A stretch of DNA of 15,202 nt, taken from assembly GCA_002279765.1 (NCBI GenBank), contig NCCR01000110.1, positions 1 through 15,202 of the forward strand. The letters are read 5' to 3'. The DNA comes from Verrucomicrobia bacterium 12-59-8. GTDB taxonomy: Bacteria > Verrucomicrobiota > Verrucomicrobiae > Verrucomicrobiales > Verrucomicrobiaceae. The position numbers were made by a program, and so were the translations under genes. Under the pieces are notes generated by a model. The model ran no database searches, was not told the origin of the DNA, and saw nothing but the letters and a program-made list of their open reading frames with translations. Below are positions 1 through 7,661 of this stretch, in pieces (within the stretch, counting starts at the first letter, position 1; each line of letters begins with the position of its first letter).

Positions 1-301
1 GTGCCGGTGCTTGTTTGGCAGTCTCCTGCAGTTCTTTCCATGCCTTGCGCAGTTCATCCCACGCTGAGGGTGCCACCACTGGCGGAAGTGGTGGCGGAGC
101 AGCAGATGACTGCCCGGTCTGCTTGCGCCAGGCGGCTTCACGGAGGCGCTGCTCCTCGGGGTCTGGTGGTGCTGCGGGTGCCGCGCCGGTGCCCTGCTGC
201 CAGTTCTCCCACAGCCATTTGACGAAGCCCGCCAAGACCGCGATGACGATGATCGCCATCTGGAAAGGATCGAAATCGCCGCTGAGCAAAAGTGGATTCA
301 T
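1..301 (-). CDS. Small membrane-anchored hypothetical protein downstream of floA (3' end outside window)
   Basis: The first 100 codons are visible and the frame runs off the left edge without a stop, so the C-terminus is missing. The protein begins MNPLLLSGDFDPFQMAIIVI and has one hydrophobic segment at about residues 13-30. A Trp-rich patch (KWLWENWQQ) follows, then a low-complexity Ala/Pro stretch and charged, probably helical sequence with repeated Glu, Lys and Arg. This suggests a single-pass protein with a cytoplasmic tail. It starts 21 bases after the floA stop on the same strand and is probably co-transcribed with nfeD and floA. Its position matches the third gene (yqfB) of the Bacillus yqeZ-floA-yqfB operon, but I see no sequence basis for calling it a homologue. 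I do not recognise a named family. A role with the flotillin-like scaffold is inferred only from position. Confidence 0.72.
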   Translation of the reverse strand, partial: MNPLLLSGDFDPFQMAIIVIAVLAGFVKWLWENWQQGTGAAPAAPPDPEEQRLREAAWRKQTGQSSAAPPPLPPVVAPSAWDELRKAWKELQETAKQAPA

Positions 302-322
302 GGACTAAATAACACCTACGGG

Positions 323-1333
323 TCATTTCGCGCCGTCTGAGCCGCCGGCGATTTTGGTGCGCATTTCGGTGTCAGCGAGCACGTTTTTGTATTTGGCAAA
401 GTCCATGACACCGAGCTGCCCGTTGCGGAAGGCTTCTGCAATTGCGAGAGGAACCTGCGCCTCGGCTTCCACGACTCGTGCGCGCATTTCCTGGGTGCGG
501 GCGGACATTTCCTGCTCCAGCGCCACAGCGGCGGCGCGGCGCATTTCGGCCATGGCTTGTGCGATCTTCTTGTCGGCCTCGGCCTGCTCGGTCTGGAGCT
601 TGGCCCCGACGTTTTCACCGACGTCGATGTCAGCGATGTCGATGGAAAGGATTTCAAAGGCGGTGCCGGCGTCCACGCCTTTGTGCAGGACGAGCTTGGA
701 GATGGAGTCAGGATTTTCGAGCACATCCTTGTAGGATGCCGAGGAGCCAATGCAGGTGACGATGCCTTCACCGACACGGGCGATGACGGTCTCCTCCGTG
801 GCACCGCCCACGAAACGGTCGAGGTTTGTACGCACGGTCACCCGCGCACGGACGCGCAGGGAGATGCCGTCCTTGGCAACGGCATCGATTTTGCCACCAC
901 GGCCCATGTCGGGATGGGGACAGTCAATGACCTTGGGATTGATGCTGGTGCGCACCGCTTCGAGCACCGTTTTGCCGGTGCCCTTACAAGCGAGATCGAT
1001 GGCACAGGCGCGGTTAAAATCGAGCGGGATGCCGGCCTTTTCGGATGCGATCAAGGAGAGCACCACATGCGTCACTTCACCACCGGCCAGGAAGTGCGCC
1101 TCAAGCTGGTCGGTGCCAATAGGAATGCCAGCCTTGGCAGCCGTGATGCGGGTATCGACGATCATTGCATTAGGAACCCCCCGCAGCCACATGGCCAGCA
1201 GCGTGGGGAAGCTGACAGGCGCGTTGGCGATGCGCGCGCGAAGCCAAAGATTGAAAAACTTCGCAACCATCAGGAACAGGACAAGAGCGACGATGATGAC
1301 AGCGCCGATGAGGAATATTTCGAGGGTGGCCAT
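323..1333 (-). CDS. floA: Flotillin-like protein FloA
   Basis: The 336-residue product matches FloA (formerly YqfA) over its length, and FloA proteins are usually about 330 residues. An N-terminal hydrophobic hairpin (about residues 5-28) anchors it in the membrane. An SPFH/PHB-like body follows (about 50-240), with family-like stretches such as [15 protein letters not shown] and [24 protein letters not shown] Glu/Ala-rich coiled-coil region (about 246-303) precedes a short tail. FloA proteins oligomerise and are thought to organise ordered membrane microdomains. The gene lies 36 bases after nfeD and 21 bases before the next small gene, so an operon is likely. NfeD and flotillin genes are paired in many bacteria. 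The leader just before the ATG is pyrimidine-rich and has no Shine-Dalgarno motif. Confidence 0.95.
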   Translation of the reverse strand: MATLEIFLIGAVIIVALVLFLMVAKFFNLWLRARIANAPVSFPTLLAMWLRGVPNAMIVDTRITAAKAGIPIGTDQLEAHFLAGGEVTHVVLSLIASEKAGIPLDFNRACAIDLACKGTGKTVLEAVRTSINPKVIDCPHPDMGRGGKIDAVAKDGISLRVRARVTVRTNLDRFVGGATEETVIARVGEGIVTCIGSSASYKDVLENPDSISKLVLHKGVDAGTAFEILSIDIADIDVGENVGAKLQTEQAEADKKIAQAMAEMRRAAAVALEQEMSARTQEMRARVVEAEAQVPLAIAEAFRNGQLGVMDFAKYKNVLADTEMRTKIAGGSDGAK

Positions 1334-1369
1334 GAGAGGGAGGTATGTGGGTTGGGGGAAAAGGGCGAT

Positions 1370-1840
1370 TCAGAGGATGCGCACGAGAAGATTACCGGGC
1401 TCAGCCGCAATGACCTCGACACGGGTCCCAGCTGCCGCGAGGCCGTTCTGGCAGCGCACCTCGTAGCGCTGACCGGCTATTTCAGCACGCCCTAGCGGAC
1501 GCAGCTCCGTAAGCGCAAAGCCTTGAGAACCTGGGGCGGCACCGGTGGCAACCGGGGTTTCGATGCTGGCGGTGAGTGTCAATGCACGGTGGAAAAATTT
1601 AACCGCAAACCAGCGCAGCCAGACGATCAACAGTGCCACAACAAACACCACGATGCCCAGCACAAGCGCCAGCCGCTGGCTGGAACTCCAGCCTGCCAGT
1701 TCCTCCGACGTCAAGGCAAGCCAGATGGCAATAAAGATCGAAATCGTGCCTAGAATGCCCGCCACCCAGCCGGGCAGGAAGGTTTCCAGCATGATGAGCA
1801 GGATGCCGAACAGCGTAAGGATGGCAATGCTGGCGAGCAT
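1370..1840 (-). CDS. NfeD-like short membrane protein (flotillin partner)
   Basis: This 156-residue protein has three hydrophobic segments (about residues 3-24, 26-44 and 57-76) followed by a soluble C-terminal domain. The C-terminal 50 residues have the NfeD OB-fold pattern: a Gly-x-x-Gly turn near 104, then ALTELRPLGRAEIAGQRYEV, then a hydrophobic end (NLLVRIL). Long NfeD proteins carry an N-terminal ClpP-like serine protease domain. That domain is absent here, so this is the short NfeD1b-type form. Such proteins are encoded next to flotillins and are thought to work with them in the membrane. It begins 77 bases after the transglutaminase-like gene and could be transcribed with it. The sequence before the ATG ends in CTCCTT, which is not a ribosome binding site. 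Confidence 0.9.
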   Translation of the reverse strand: MLASIAILTLFGILLIMLETFLPGWVAGILGTISIFIAIWLALTSEELAGWSSSQRLALVLGIVVFVVALLIVWLRWFAVKFFHRALTLTASIETPVATGAAPGSQGFALTELRPLGRAEIAGQRYEVRCQNGLAAAGTRVEVIAAEPGNLLVRIL

Positions 1841-1917
1841 AAGGAGTTCAAGCTGGATGCTGCAAGACAGGGCGTCAACACGCGATCATACACGTAACCG
1901 AAAGTCCACAGCTTAGA

Positions 1918-3345
1918 TCAGGGCTCACGCAGCGGCACCATGGACTGCCGCCAGTCTTTCGCCCCCGTAGGAATATCACCCAGATTGAGAAACGTGGGGG
2001 AAGCGGGGCTGGCGAATGTCGTTCGGGAGAGACGGCTGGCATCCGCAGATGCCGCAGATTCAAGAAGATTCTGGGTCCGCAGTTTGACCACGCTGCCGAT
2101 GGGTGCGCGCGCCAGGATTGGATCGCCACCCAGTTCGGCGCGTGGTTCGATACGCGTCCAGGTGTTGGCCGACCAATAGTCGCCCTTCCAGGACCGGTTG
2201 GCACTGGTGGGAACATAAATGGCAAAGCGATCGAACAGAACTTCCGGCACATAGCGGCTGCCCACGCGGCTGGCGAGTGGCGGATCGCTCGGGTCTGGAC
2301 GGCTTTCCGTGGATTCCAGCAGGTATTCTTTGTCGTCGATTTTAACCACGCACCAGGCATGCCCGCCGAGATCGCCGTAGCGTCCCAGAGCCACCCGCAC
2401 TTGAAATCCGCGCGACATCAGCCAGTCGGCCAGAAAAATGGAGGAGTCTTCGCAGTCGCCACGCTGCAGACGCTGCGTTTCATCCGCAAACTGCCAGCAG
2501 TCCGTCTGCTCCGGCTTGGCAAAGCTGCTGCCCGCCTTGGCACCGGGGTCGTTGGTGTAGCGGCAGTTGGAGTGGACGGCGGACCAGATGGTGAAGAGCT
2601 GCTGCACACGCGACTGGTTTTTCGCAAACACCGCCGAGGGGGCGTAACCAGTCAAAAACTCGTTCACATAATGGAACCGGCCAGCAGTGTCTGCCGCGAT
2701 GACTGCATACTTGCGGTGACACTTGGGGCATTCCAGCGCCATGCTGCGCTGCGCCCGCGAGAGCTTCATGAAATGCGGCTGTTTGCAATGGACGCAGGTG
2801 CTGAAAAACGGCTCATCGCCTGATTGGGACAAAGCTTCCGGCGTGAAATCACGCAGGCGCTGCCCCAGCACGAGCAAGGCTTCGTGCATCAGCCCACTGG
2901 CCCGCGGACGCAGAGCGATGGCCATGTGAGTCATCTCCGGCTGTGCCCGGTGCGAATACTCGTGGAAACGCTGCAACAACTCGCGCAGACTTGGACTGCT
3001 GGCGGAACAGACCGAGACACGATAGTAACGTGGCATGCCTTCCTGCACCAGTTCGGTGACTTTGTTGAGGTCCGTCGTGTCGATTTTGGGAAACTCATTG
3101 TCCAGCCAGGCCTCCATTTCAGGATCAACCCGCAGGGTCGGTGTATTTTCCGCCATGCGCGAATAATTGAACTGATCCACCAAGTCGAGACGGAACTTGG
3201 CAGCACTGTATTTGGCCCCGGGACTTGTCATCAACTCGCCGAGCCGCATTTCCCAACCCTGCAGCCAACCTTCCTTCAATGCGGCAGTCCCACCCGCCAA
3301 CAGGACGGCAGCGGTGCTTAACCAGATGATGAGACGGCTTTTCAT
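1918..3345 (-). CDS. Membrane-anchored zinc-ribbon and transglutaminase-like cysteine domain protein
   Basis: The 475-residue protein begins with an uncleaved or cleavable hydrophobic segment (about residues 5-22), so most of it should be outside the cytoplasm. Two CxxC pairs at C184/C187 and C206/C209 form a zinc-ribbon-like knuckle. The C-terminal half has a transglutaminase-like core. Its presumed nucleophile is C298 in RGDCEDSSIFLADWL, the histidine is H329 in GGHAWCVV, and the acid is probably E344 in LLESTE. The nucleophile context resembles both transglutaminase-like and LapG-type (BTLCP) cysteine peptidases. Residues 119-165 weakly recall part of a CAP domain, but I would not assign that. 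The gene has its own promoter-like site and lies just upstream of nfeD-floA. The substrate is unknown. Proteolysis or crosslinking of envelope proteins is the natural guess. Confidence 0.82.
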   Translation of the reverse strand: MKSRLIIWLSTAAVLLAGGTAALKEGWLQGWEMRLGELMTSPGAKYSAAKFRLDLVDQFNYSRMAENTPTLRVDPEMEAWLDNEFPKIDTTDLNKVTELVQEGMPRYYRVSVCSASSPSLRELLQRFHEYSHRAQPEMTHMAIALRPRASGLMHEALLVLGQRLRDFTPEALSQSGDEPFFSTCVHCKQPHFMKLSRAQRSMALECPKCHRKYAVIAADTAGRFHYVNEFLTGYAPSAVFAKNQSRVQQLFTIWSAVHSNCRYTNDPGAKAGSSFAKPEQTDCWQFADETQRLQRGDCEDSSIFLADWLMSRGFQVRVALGRYGDLGGHAWCVVKIDDKEYLLESTESRPDPSDPPLASRVGSRYVPEVLFDRFAIYVPTSANRSWKGDYWSANTWTRIEPRAELGGDPILARAPIGSVVKLRTQNLLESAASADASRLSRTTFASPASPTFLNLGDIPTGAKDWRQSMVPLREP

Positions 3346-3355
3346 AACGCCTCAA

Positions 3356-3383
3356 ATTATAGTTTTTATAATAATTTCCGCAA
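3356..3383 (-). promoter_or_regulatory. Sigma70-type promoter candidate for the transglutaminase-like gene
   Basis: On the minus strand a -35 box TTGCGG (3378-3383) is separated by 16 bases from a perfect -10 box TATAAT (3356-3361). The region is AT-rich in an otherwise GC-rich window. Only 10 bases separate the -10 box from the ATG, so the transcript would have almost no leader. A GAGG at about 5 bases before the ATG offers a weak ribosome binding site. Either the mRNA is near leaderless or the real promoter lies slightly upstream. Confidence 0.45.
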
Positions 3384-3418
3384 CGAAAACCCCTTCCGTT
3401 GACAAAGTACTTACGTTT

Positions 3419-3445
3419 AAAACCTCCAGTGGCGGGGAAGGTTTT
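3419..3445 (-). terminator. Hairpin terminator candidate after the lipoprotein gene
   Basis: On the minus strand, AAAACCTTCC and GGAGGTTTT form a stem with one bulged base around a loop of about 8 bases, ending in TTTTAAA. It lies 18 bases past the lipoprotein stop and upstream of the next promoter-like site, where a terminator would be expected. The T-tract is short, so termination may be weak. Confidence 0.5.
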
Positions 3446-3463
3446 GAACGGAGGTCGCAACCG

Positions 3464-3883
3464 CTACTTTTTCACCTGAAAAGGAATGCGTGGCGTGTAG
3501 GGCCATAATTTTGGCGCGTTGACGCCAATAGCCCCGAGCAAAGTACTGGGCTTTTCATCGACAGCGTCATGCAGATCGCCAAACCATGCGGCCTGGGGGT
3601 TTCCAGCCATAGTGGAAACAAAAATGCCGCCACGTTCGGCACGGCCGAGCAAGACTCCCTTCGTGCGTATAGGCTCTGGAGCCAGGTAATACGTTCCATT
3701 GGGAGAGACAACCTCCGCTTGATACAACCCAGATGGAAACATGACATTCCCCTGGCCGCACAGGCGTGATTCATTCGGTCCGATCAGGATCCCTTTAGTA
3801 CCCGCTGGAACTGGTGCGATGGAGCCACAGGCAGCAAGAAGTAGCGAGGCAAGGGTAAGGGCGAGTGTAAAATACAATTTCAT
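3464..3883 (-). CDS. Small lipoprotein with an internal repeat
   Basis: I use the ATG at 3883, giving 139 residues, because it puts a lipoprotein signal peptide at the N-terminus: MKLYFTLALTLASLLLAAC with lipobox LAAC and the lipidated Cys at position 19. An in-frame ATG at 3940 would add 19 residues and bury the signal. The mature protein repeats the motif TKGILIG (T29) as TKGVLLG (T74), 45 residues apart, which suggests a duplicated small beta unit. The rest has short Gly- and Pro-rich beta-like stretches and a Tyr/Pro-rich end (LWPYTPRIPF). Function and family are not recognised. It follows the sulfatase by 65 bases on the same strand and may share its transcript. The product should be anchored in the cell envelope. 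Confidence 0.75.
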   Translation of the reverse strand: MKLYFTLALTLASLLLAACGSIAPVPAGTKGILIGPNESRLCGQGNVMFPSGLYQAEVVSPNGTYYLAPEPIRTKGVLLGRAERGGIFVSTMAGNPQAAWFGDLHDAVDEKPSTLLGAIGVNAPKLWPYTPRIPFQVKK

Positions 3884-3948
3884 AAAATGGATGGCTGCTA
3901 TTTTCCTTGGCTGGAAGCTGATAGCAACATCAGGATTCATGCCATGAA

Positions 3949-5766
3949 TCAGTTTGTCTTGAGGGTCAACGTCAGGCGCCGCACTTCCATGACGGTCTGT
4001 CCTGGAATTTCCAACGCTCGCAGCGTGAGCAGGCCGCGCTTGGCTGGCAGCTTGATCGTGCCGAGAGGCAGGCTGTGAAAATCGCGCATGTAGCTCTCGC
4101 CTTTGCGCGAAGCACGATCCTGATTGTCCAGCAGAGGCGGATACCAGCCGGGTGTCACTTTACCCGTCGTTTTGGCCCCATCGAAACTCAGTTCCACCGT
4201 CGCTCCGGCATCTGCCTCCGGACAGGCGTAATCAATGCTCACCTCATATTTACCTGCGGTGTGAACCTCAATGTCCCAGGTCATGCCATCTTCCTTCGTC
4301 ATCCAGTTCACAAAATAGGAGCAGTTCGGTGCTCCGGAACTGCGTTTGACCTCGCCATGTGGGATGCCATCGCGCGCGGGCAGCATGGTGACGGGAAACT
4401 CGACATACCCCACGGGATAAGGCCGGTCATCTGCGAACGGCTCGGCACCAGGGTTTTTCCCCTTCGACTTCCCCTTACCCTTGCCCCCGGCAGGAGCAGG
4501 CACATAGGGTTTCCCAAACACCTCCTGGTGCCAGGCCGTGGCCTTGACCGTTAGTTCTGCGGCGATTTGCGGCTGCGCGGCAGTGACGTCGTTCGTCTGA
4601 TTCGGATCGGCAACCATGTCAAATAACACCCCGTTCGCGTCGAGGCGATAGGTCTGAGAGCGCACGCTGAGCTTGCCACCGTTGTAATTCATCAGTTCAC
4701 GCGGCCCACGCTTCCACTCACCGCCGAGAAGAAGGTTGGAAAAATCCCAGCCATCCAGCGGCTTGGTGCTCACCAATTTCACACCTGCCAGCGAAGTCAG
4801 CGTCGGCAGCAGGTCGATCGCCCCGGCAATCGGTGTGATTAGAGTGTCTTTCTTGATCTTGTCAGGCCAGCGCATGAACAGCGCGGAGCGAACCCCACCT
4901 TCATCTGTGACGCCCTTTTTCCCCTTCATGCCGTCGTTCCAACGGACACTGTTGGGACCGTTGTCACTGAAATAGACCACGATGGTGTTCTCGCTCAGCT
5001 TCAAATCATCGAGCTTCTTCAGCACCCGTCCCACGTTCAGGTCGATGTTGTCCATCATTGCCAGCACGGTGCGGCTCACGGCGAGATCCTCCTTCTCACC
5101 TTCAACCCCACGCATCGTCACCGGGGAATCTTTGAACTTGTCCCAATGCTCGTCCGGCACGCTGAAAGGCGAGTGCGGCGTCGTCAGTGGGATGTAGCAA
5201 AAAAAGGGCTTCTCCCGGTTGGTTTCAATGAACTCCATCGCCTTCCCCACCAGCACATCGACGATGAATCCCTTGGCGCGGAACATCTTCCCGTTGTGCT
5301 CCAACGGCGGGTCAAAGTACTCGCCCCAGTGGCCCGCCGTGTATCCAACATACTCTTGAAATCCGCGCGCATTCGGGTGATACGGCCACTGACTGCCATT
5401 GTGCCATTTTCCGAACGCACCCGTTGCATAGCCCGAAGCCAGAAAGCTGTCCGCGATGGTCTTTTCGTCCGTGTTCAGCCGCTCCAACCCCGTCGAAACG
5501 CCCTTCACACCACCGCGTGAATGATACCGCCCCGTGAGAAATTCGCCCCGCGTAGGCGCACACAGCGCACAGACGAAGAACCGGTCAAACCGCGCCCCCG
5601 ACTGCGCCAGCGAATCAATGTTCGGCGTCTTCAGGTTCGTGTTGCCATGGATCGAATAATCTCCCCACCCCGAGTCATCCGCCAGCATAACCACCACATT
5701 CGGTGCCGCTGCATGGAGTTGGGTGCAAACGACAAAGGCAAGGATGAAACAAAGTCGGTGGATCAT
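3949..5766 (-). CDS. Secreted formylglycine-dependent sulfatase
   Basis: This 605-residue protein starts with a signal peptide (about residues 1-20, ending LHAA). The sulfatase domain spans about 22-400. It has the metal-binding pair D30/D31 in LADDSGWGD and the modification motif C69-A-P-T-R73 followed by GEFLTGR, in which the Cys would be converted to formylglycine. It also has GKWH (119-122), TTPH (185-188) and SDNGP (257-261). Residues about 417-430 form an unusual Gly/Lys linker (GGKGKGKSKGKNPG). A C-terminal domain of about 170 residues follows and looks like a beta-sandwich. The enzyme should remove sulfate esters from a polysaccharide or related substrate in the periplasm or outside. 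The substrate cannot be read from sequence. Secreted sulfatases are numerous in Verrucomicrobiota and Planctomycetota. No maturation enzyme is visible here. Confidence 0.93.
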   Translation of the reverse strand: MIHRLCFILAFVVCTQLHAAAPNVVVMLADDSGWGDYSIHGNTNLKTPNIDSLAQSGARFDRFFVCALCAPTRGEFLTGRYHSRGGVKGVSTGLERLNTDEKTIADSFLASGYATGAFGKWHNGSQWPYHPNARGFQEYVGYTAGHWGEYFDPPLEHNGKMFRAKGFIVDVLVGKAMEFIETNREKPFFCYIPLTTPHSPFSVPDEHWDKFKDSPVTMRGVEGEKEDLAVSRTVLAMMDNIDLNVGRVLKKLDDLKLSENTIVVYFSDNGPNSVRWNDGMKGKKGVTDEGGVRSALFMRWPDKIKKDTLITPIAGAIDLLPTLTSLAGVKLVSTKPLDGWDFSNLLLGGEWKRGPRELMNYNGGKLSVRSQTYRLDANGVLFDMVADPNQTNDVTAAQPQIAAELTVKATAWHQEVFGKPYVPAPAGGKGKGKSKGKNPGAEPFADDRPYPVGYVEFPVTMLPARDGIPHGEVKRSSGAPNCSYFVNWMTKEDGMTWDIEVHTAGKYEVSIDYACPEADAGATVELSFDGAKTTGKVTPGWYPPLLDNQDRASRKGESYMRDFHSLPLGTIKLPAKRGLLTLRALEIPGQTVMEVRRLTLTLKTN

Positions 5767-5842
5767 GGTCCGTCCGGTAACGCAGCATGCGGGGCGTTGC
5801 TTTCAGCGGCTTCCCCGCCCTGCATCGTCATACACTCACCCC

Positions 5843-5870
5843 TTGACCATTTCTCGAATACCACTAACAT
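5843..5870 (+). promoter_or_regulatory. Sigma70-type promoter candidate for rpmE
   Basis: A -35 box TTGACC (5843-5848) is followed after 16 bases by TAACAT (5865-5870), matching four of six -10 positions. It lies in the 170-base gap between the divergent sulfatase and rpmE genes and would give a leader of about 60 bases. No equally good site was seen on the minus strand for the sulfatase gene. Confidence 0.4.
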
Positions 5871-5936
5871 CCCTGCTCCACGCCCCGGCGAAAGCAGCAT
5901 TCCGCGCCTCGCCTGATCACGTGGATCCCCACCAAC

Positions 5937-6209
5937 ATGAAAGAAAACATCCATCCAAAGACCACCGAGACGACGATCACCTGCACCTGCGGTGCCGTGT
6001 ACAACACGATCTCGACCGTGCCAAACCTTCGTATCGGCATCTGCTCTGCCTGCCACCCGTATTTTACCGGTGAACAGCGCTTCATCGACACCGCCGGCCG
6101 TGTGGACAAGTTCGCCCAGCGCTACGGTTCCGTCCGCGCCCGCCGCACTGCTCCGAAGCTCGAATCCGCTGCGCCTGCTCCTGCCGCCGAAGTTCCTGCC
6201 GAAGCCTAG
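5937..6209 (+). CDS. rpmE: 50S ribosomal protein L31 (zinc-binding form)
   Basis: The 90-residue product is a cysteine-containing (C+) L31, a component of the large ribosomal subunit. It opens MKENIHPKTTETTITCTCGA. The four zinc ligands are C16 and C18 in CTCG, and C36 and C39 in CSACHP. The family signature HPYFTGEQRFIDTAGRVDKF follows. The last 20 or so residues are an Ala/Pro/Glu-rich extension that is longer than in typical L31 proteins of about 70 residues and may be disordered. The gene lies directly upstream of prfA, an arrangement found in many bacteria, but a terminator separates the two here. No clear Shine-Dalgarno motif precedes the ATG. Confidence 0.96.
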   Translation: MKENIHPKTTETTITCTCGAVYNTISTVPNLRIGICSACHPYFTGEQRFIDTAGRVDKFAQRYGSVRARRTAPKLESAAPAPAAEVPAEA

Positions 6210-6232
6210 CTCACAGCTCCCTGTTTTTAGTC

Positions 6233-6273
6233 AAACGGTGTCCATGCCTCGTGCTGGGCACCGTTTTCTTTTT
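6233..6273 (+). terminator. Strong rho-independent terminator between rpmE and prfA
   Basis: AAACGGTGTCC (6233-6243) pairs with GGGCACCGTTT (6256-6266) as an 11-bp stem with one G-U pair around a 12-base loop. A T-rich tract (6264-6273) follows at once. It starts 24 bases after the rpmE stop and ends 29 bases before the prfA start, so prfA expression depends on readthrough or on a promoter I cannot place. Confidence 0.88.
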
Positions 6274-6302
6274 GTCTCCGCTCACTCTTCTCTCCACCTC
6301 TC

Positions 6303-7382
6303 ATGGACTACTCAGGCGTCATCGCCGGTAAACGCACCCGCTTCGCCGACCTCGAAGACATCATCGGCCGCCCGAATTTCTACGACGATGCCAAGAAGGC
6401 GGGTGACCTGTTGCGCGAACACCGCAGCCTGCAAAACCTGCTCACGAGCTGGGATTCGTTTGAAAAAACCCAGGTCGAGCTCGCTGAGAGCCGCGTCATG
6501 GCCAAGTCCCAGGAGGACAAGGAATTCGCCGAGATGGCCGCAGCGGAAATTCCTGTGCTGGAGCAGCGCCTGGTCGATCTGGAAAAGGCCATCCAGGAGT
6601 CCATCCTGCCGCCTGATCCACTCGAAGGACGTGACATCATTCTCGAAATCCGTGCCGGTACCGGCGGTGATGAAGCCTCGCTGTTTGCCGCCGATCTGCT
6701 GCGCATGTACACACGGTTTACGGAAGGCCGTGGCTGGAAGATGGAATCCCTCGACACCAGCCCTTCCGAAGTCGGCGGATTCAAGGAAGTCATCGTCAAA
6801 ATCAGCGGTGACGACGTGTACCGCGTCATGAAATACGAAAGCGGTGTGCACCGCGTGCAGCGCGTGCCTGCCACCGAGGCGCAGGGCCGCATCCACACCT
6901 CCGCCGCCACCGTGGCCGTGATGCCCGAGGCTGAGGAAGTCGATTTCGAACTCAAGTCAGACGAAGTCCGCATCGAAGTCTGCCGCTCCTCCGGCGCGGG
7001 TGGTCAGGGCGTGAACACGACCGACTCCGCCGTGCAGGTGCTGCACATCCCCACCGGCACCATCGTGCGCTGCCAGGACGGCCGCAGCCAGATCAAGAAC
7101 AAGGAAAAGGCCCTGAGCATTCTGCGCTCACGACTGCTGGAAAGAAAGCAGCAGGAAGAAGCCGCCAAGTACTCCGCCAACCGCAAAAACCTCATCGGCA
7201 GCGGCGGTCGCGAGGAAAAAATCCGCACCTACAACTACCCGCAGAACCGCGTGACCGACCACCGCATTGAGCTGACGTTGTACAATCTTGATCAGTTCAT
7301 GGAAGGGCGCATTGAAGGAATCCTTCAGGCCCTGCTGGCCAGTGACCTCAAGGAACGCCTTGCAGAAGCAGGGCTGGGGTGA
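6303..7382 (+). CDS. prfA: Peptide chain release factor 1
   Basis: This 359-residue protein is a full-length class I release factor of the RF1 type. It recognises UAA and UAG stop codons and triggers hydrolysis of the finished peptide on the ribosome. The stop-codon recognition motif is P189-A190-T191, which marks RF1 and not RF2 (SPF). The catalytic GGQ loop is at 233-235 within SSGAGGQGVNTTDSA. The N-terminal helical domain and the C-terminal REEKIRTYNYPQNRVTDHR segment are intact. The ATG is preceded by a CT-rich leader (CTCTCCACCTCTC) with no Shine-Dalgarno sequence. No prmC, the usual partner that methylates the GGQ glutamine, follows here. The gene after it belongs to a separate polysaccharide locus. 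Confidence 0.97.
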   Translation: MDYSGVIAGKRTRFADLEDIIGRPNFYDDAKKAGDLLREHRSLQNLLTSWDSFEKTQVELAESRVMAKSQEDKEFAEMAAAEIPVLEQRLVDLEKAIQESILPPDPLEGRDIILEIRAGTGGDEASLFAADLLRMYTRFTEGRGWKMESLDTSPSEVGGFKEVIVKISGDDVYRVMKYESGVHRVQRVPATEAQGRIHTSAATVAVMPEAEEVDFELKSDEVRIEVCRSSGAGGQGVNTTDSAVQVLHIPTGTIVRCQDGRSQIKNKEKALSILRSRLLERKQQEEAAKYSANRKNLIGSGGREEKIRTYNYPQNRVTDHRIELTLYNLDQFMEGRIEGILQALLASDLKERLAEAGLG

Positions 7383-7467
7383 AATTAACCACACTATTTC
7401 CCGAGACTGCGCGGAAGACAATCAGAGCCCCCACGAGAAGCGCATTCATTCGGAGCAGCTCAGCTGA

Positions 7468-7641
7468 GGGCACGCTGCTGCGCGTCAATCCTTAAAACGA
7501 GGTGGTGGTCACTCTGTGTGCACCAAAAGCTCCGATGGCGATGCTTACAAAACCAATCTCGCCAAGTTTCTCCAGGCCGTTGATGAAGGCATCGTCGATT
7601 GCAAGCACGGACTCATTTCTGAACCATATGCCATAAATTAG
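7468..7641 (+). pseudogene. Coding-like remnant or small orphan ORF
   Basis: The gap from 7383 to 7777 has no recognised gene, but one frame stays open from just after a TGA at 7465 to a TAG at 7639-7641. From about 7513 onward its third codon positions are C/G-rich like the neighbouring genes, and the peptide (for example YKTNLAKFLQAVDEGIVDC) looks like folded protein. There is no ATG. A GTG at 7516 would give 41 residues and has GAGGTGG about 10 bases upstream, so a tiny real gene is possible. A decayed 3' end of an older gene is equally plausible. No family was recognised, and neither reading is certain. Confidence 0.3.
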
Positions 7642-7661
7642 AAGTGGTCGGGGTGGAAATA

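Noticed and set aside
557..1495. Plus-strand open frame of 312 codons opposite floA and nfeD
   Set aside because: It is antisense to two clearly recognised genes, and its peptide has no domain-like pattern. It is a product of high GC and codon bias.
3884..3940. Upstream ATG at 3940 for the small lipoprotein
   Set aside because: It would place 19 polar and mixed residues ahead of a textbook lipoprotein signal peptide that begins at 3883.
7459..7468. Perfect 10-base palindrome CTCAGCTGAG after prfA
   Set aside because: It has no loop, no T-tract and no promoter context. A 10-base palindrome is expected by chance at about this scale.
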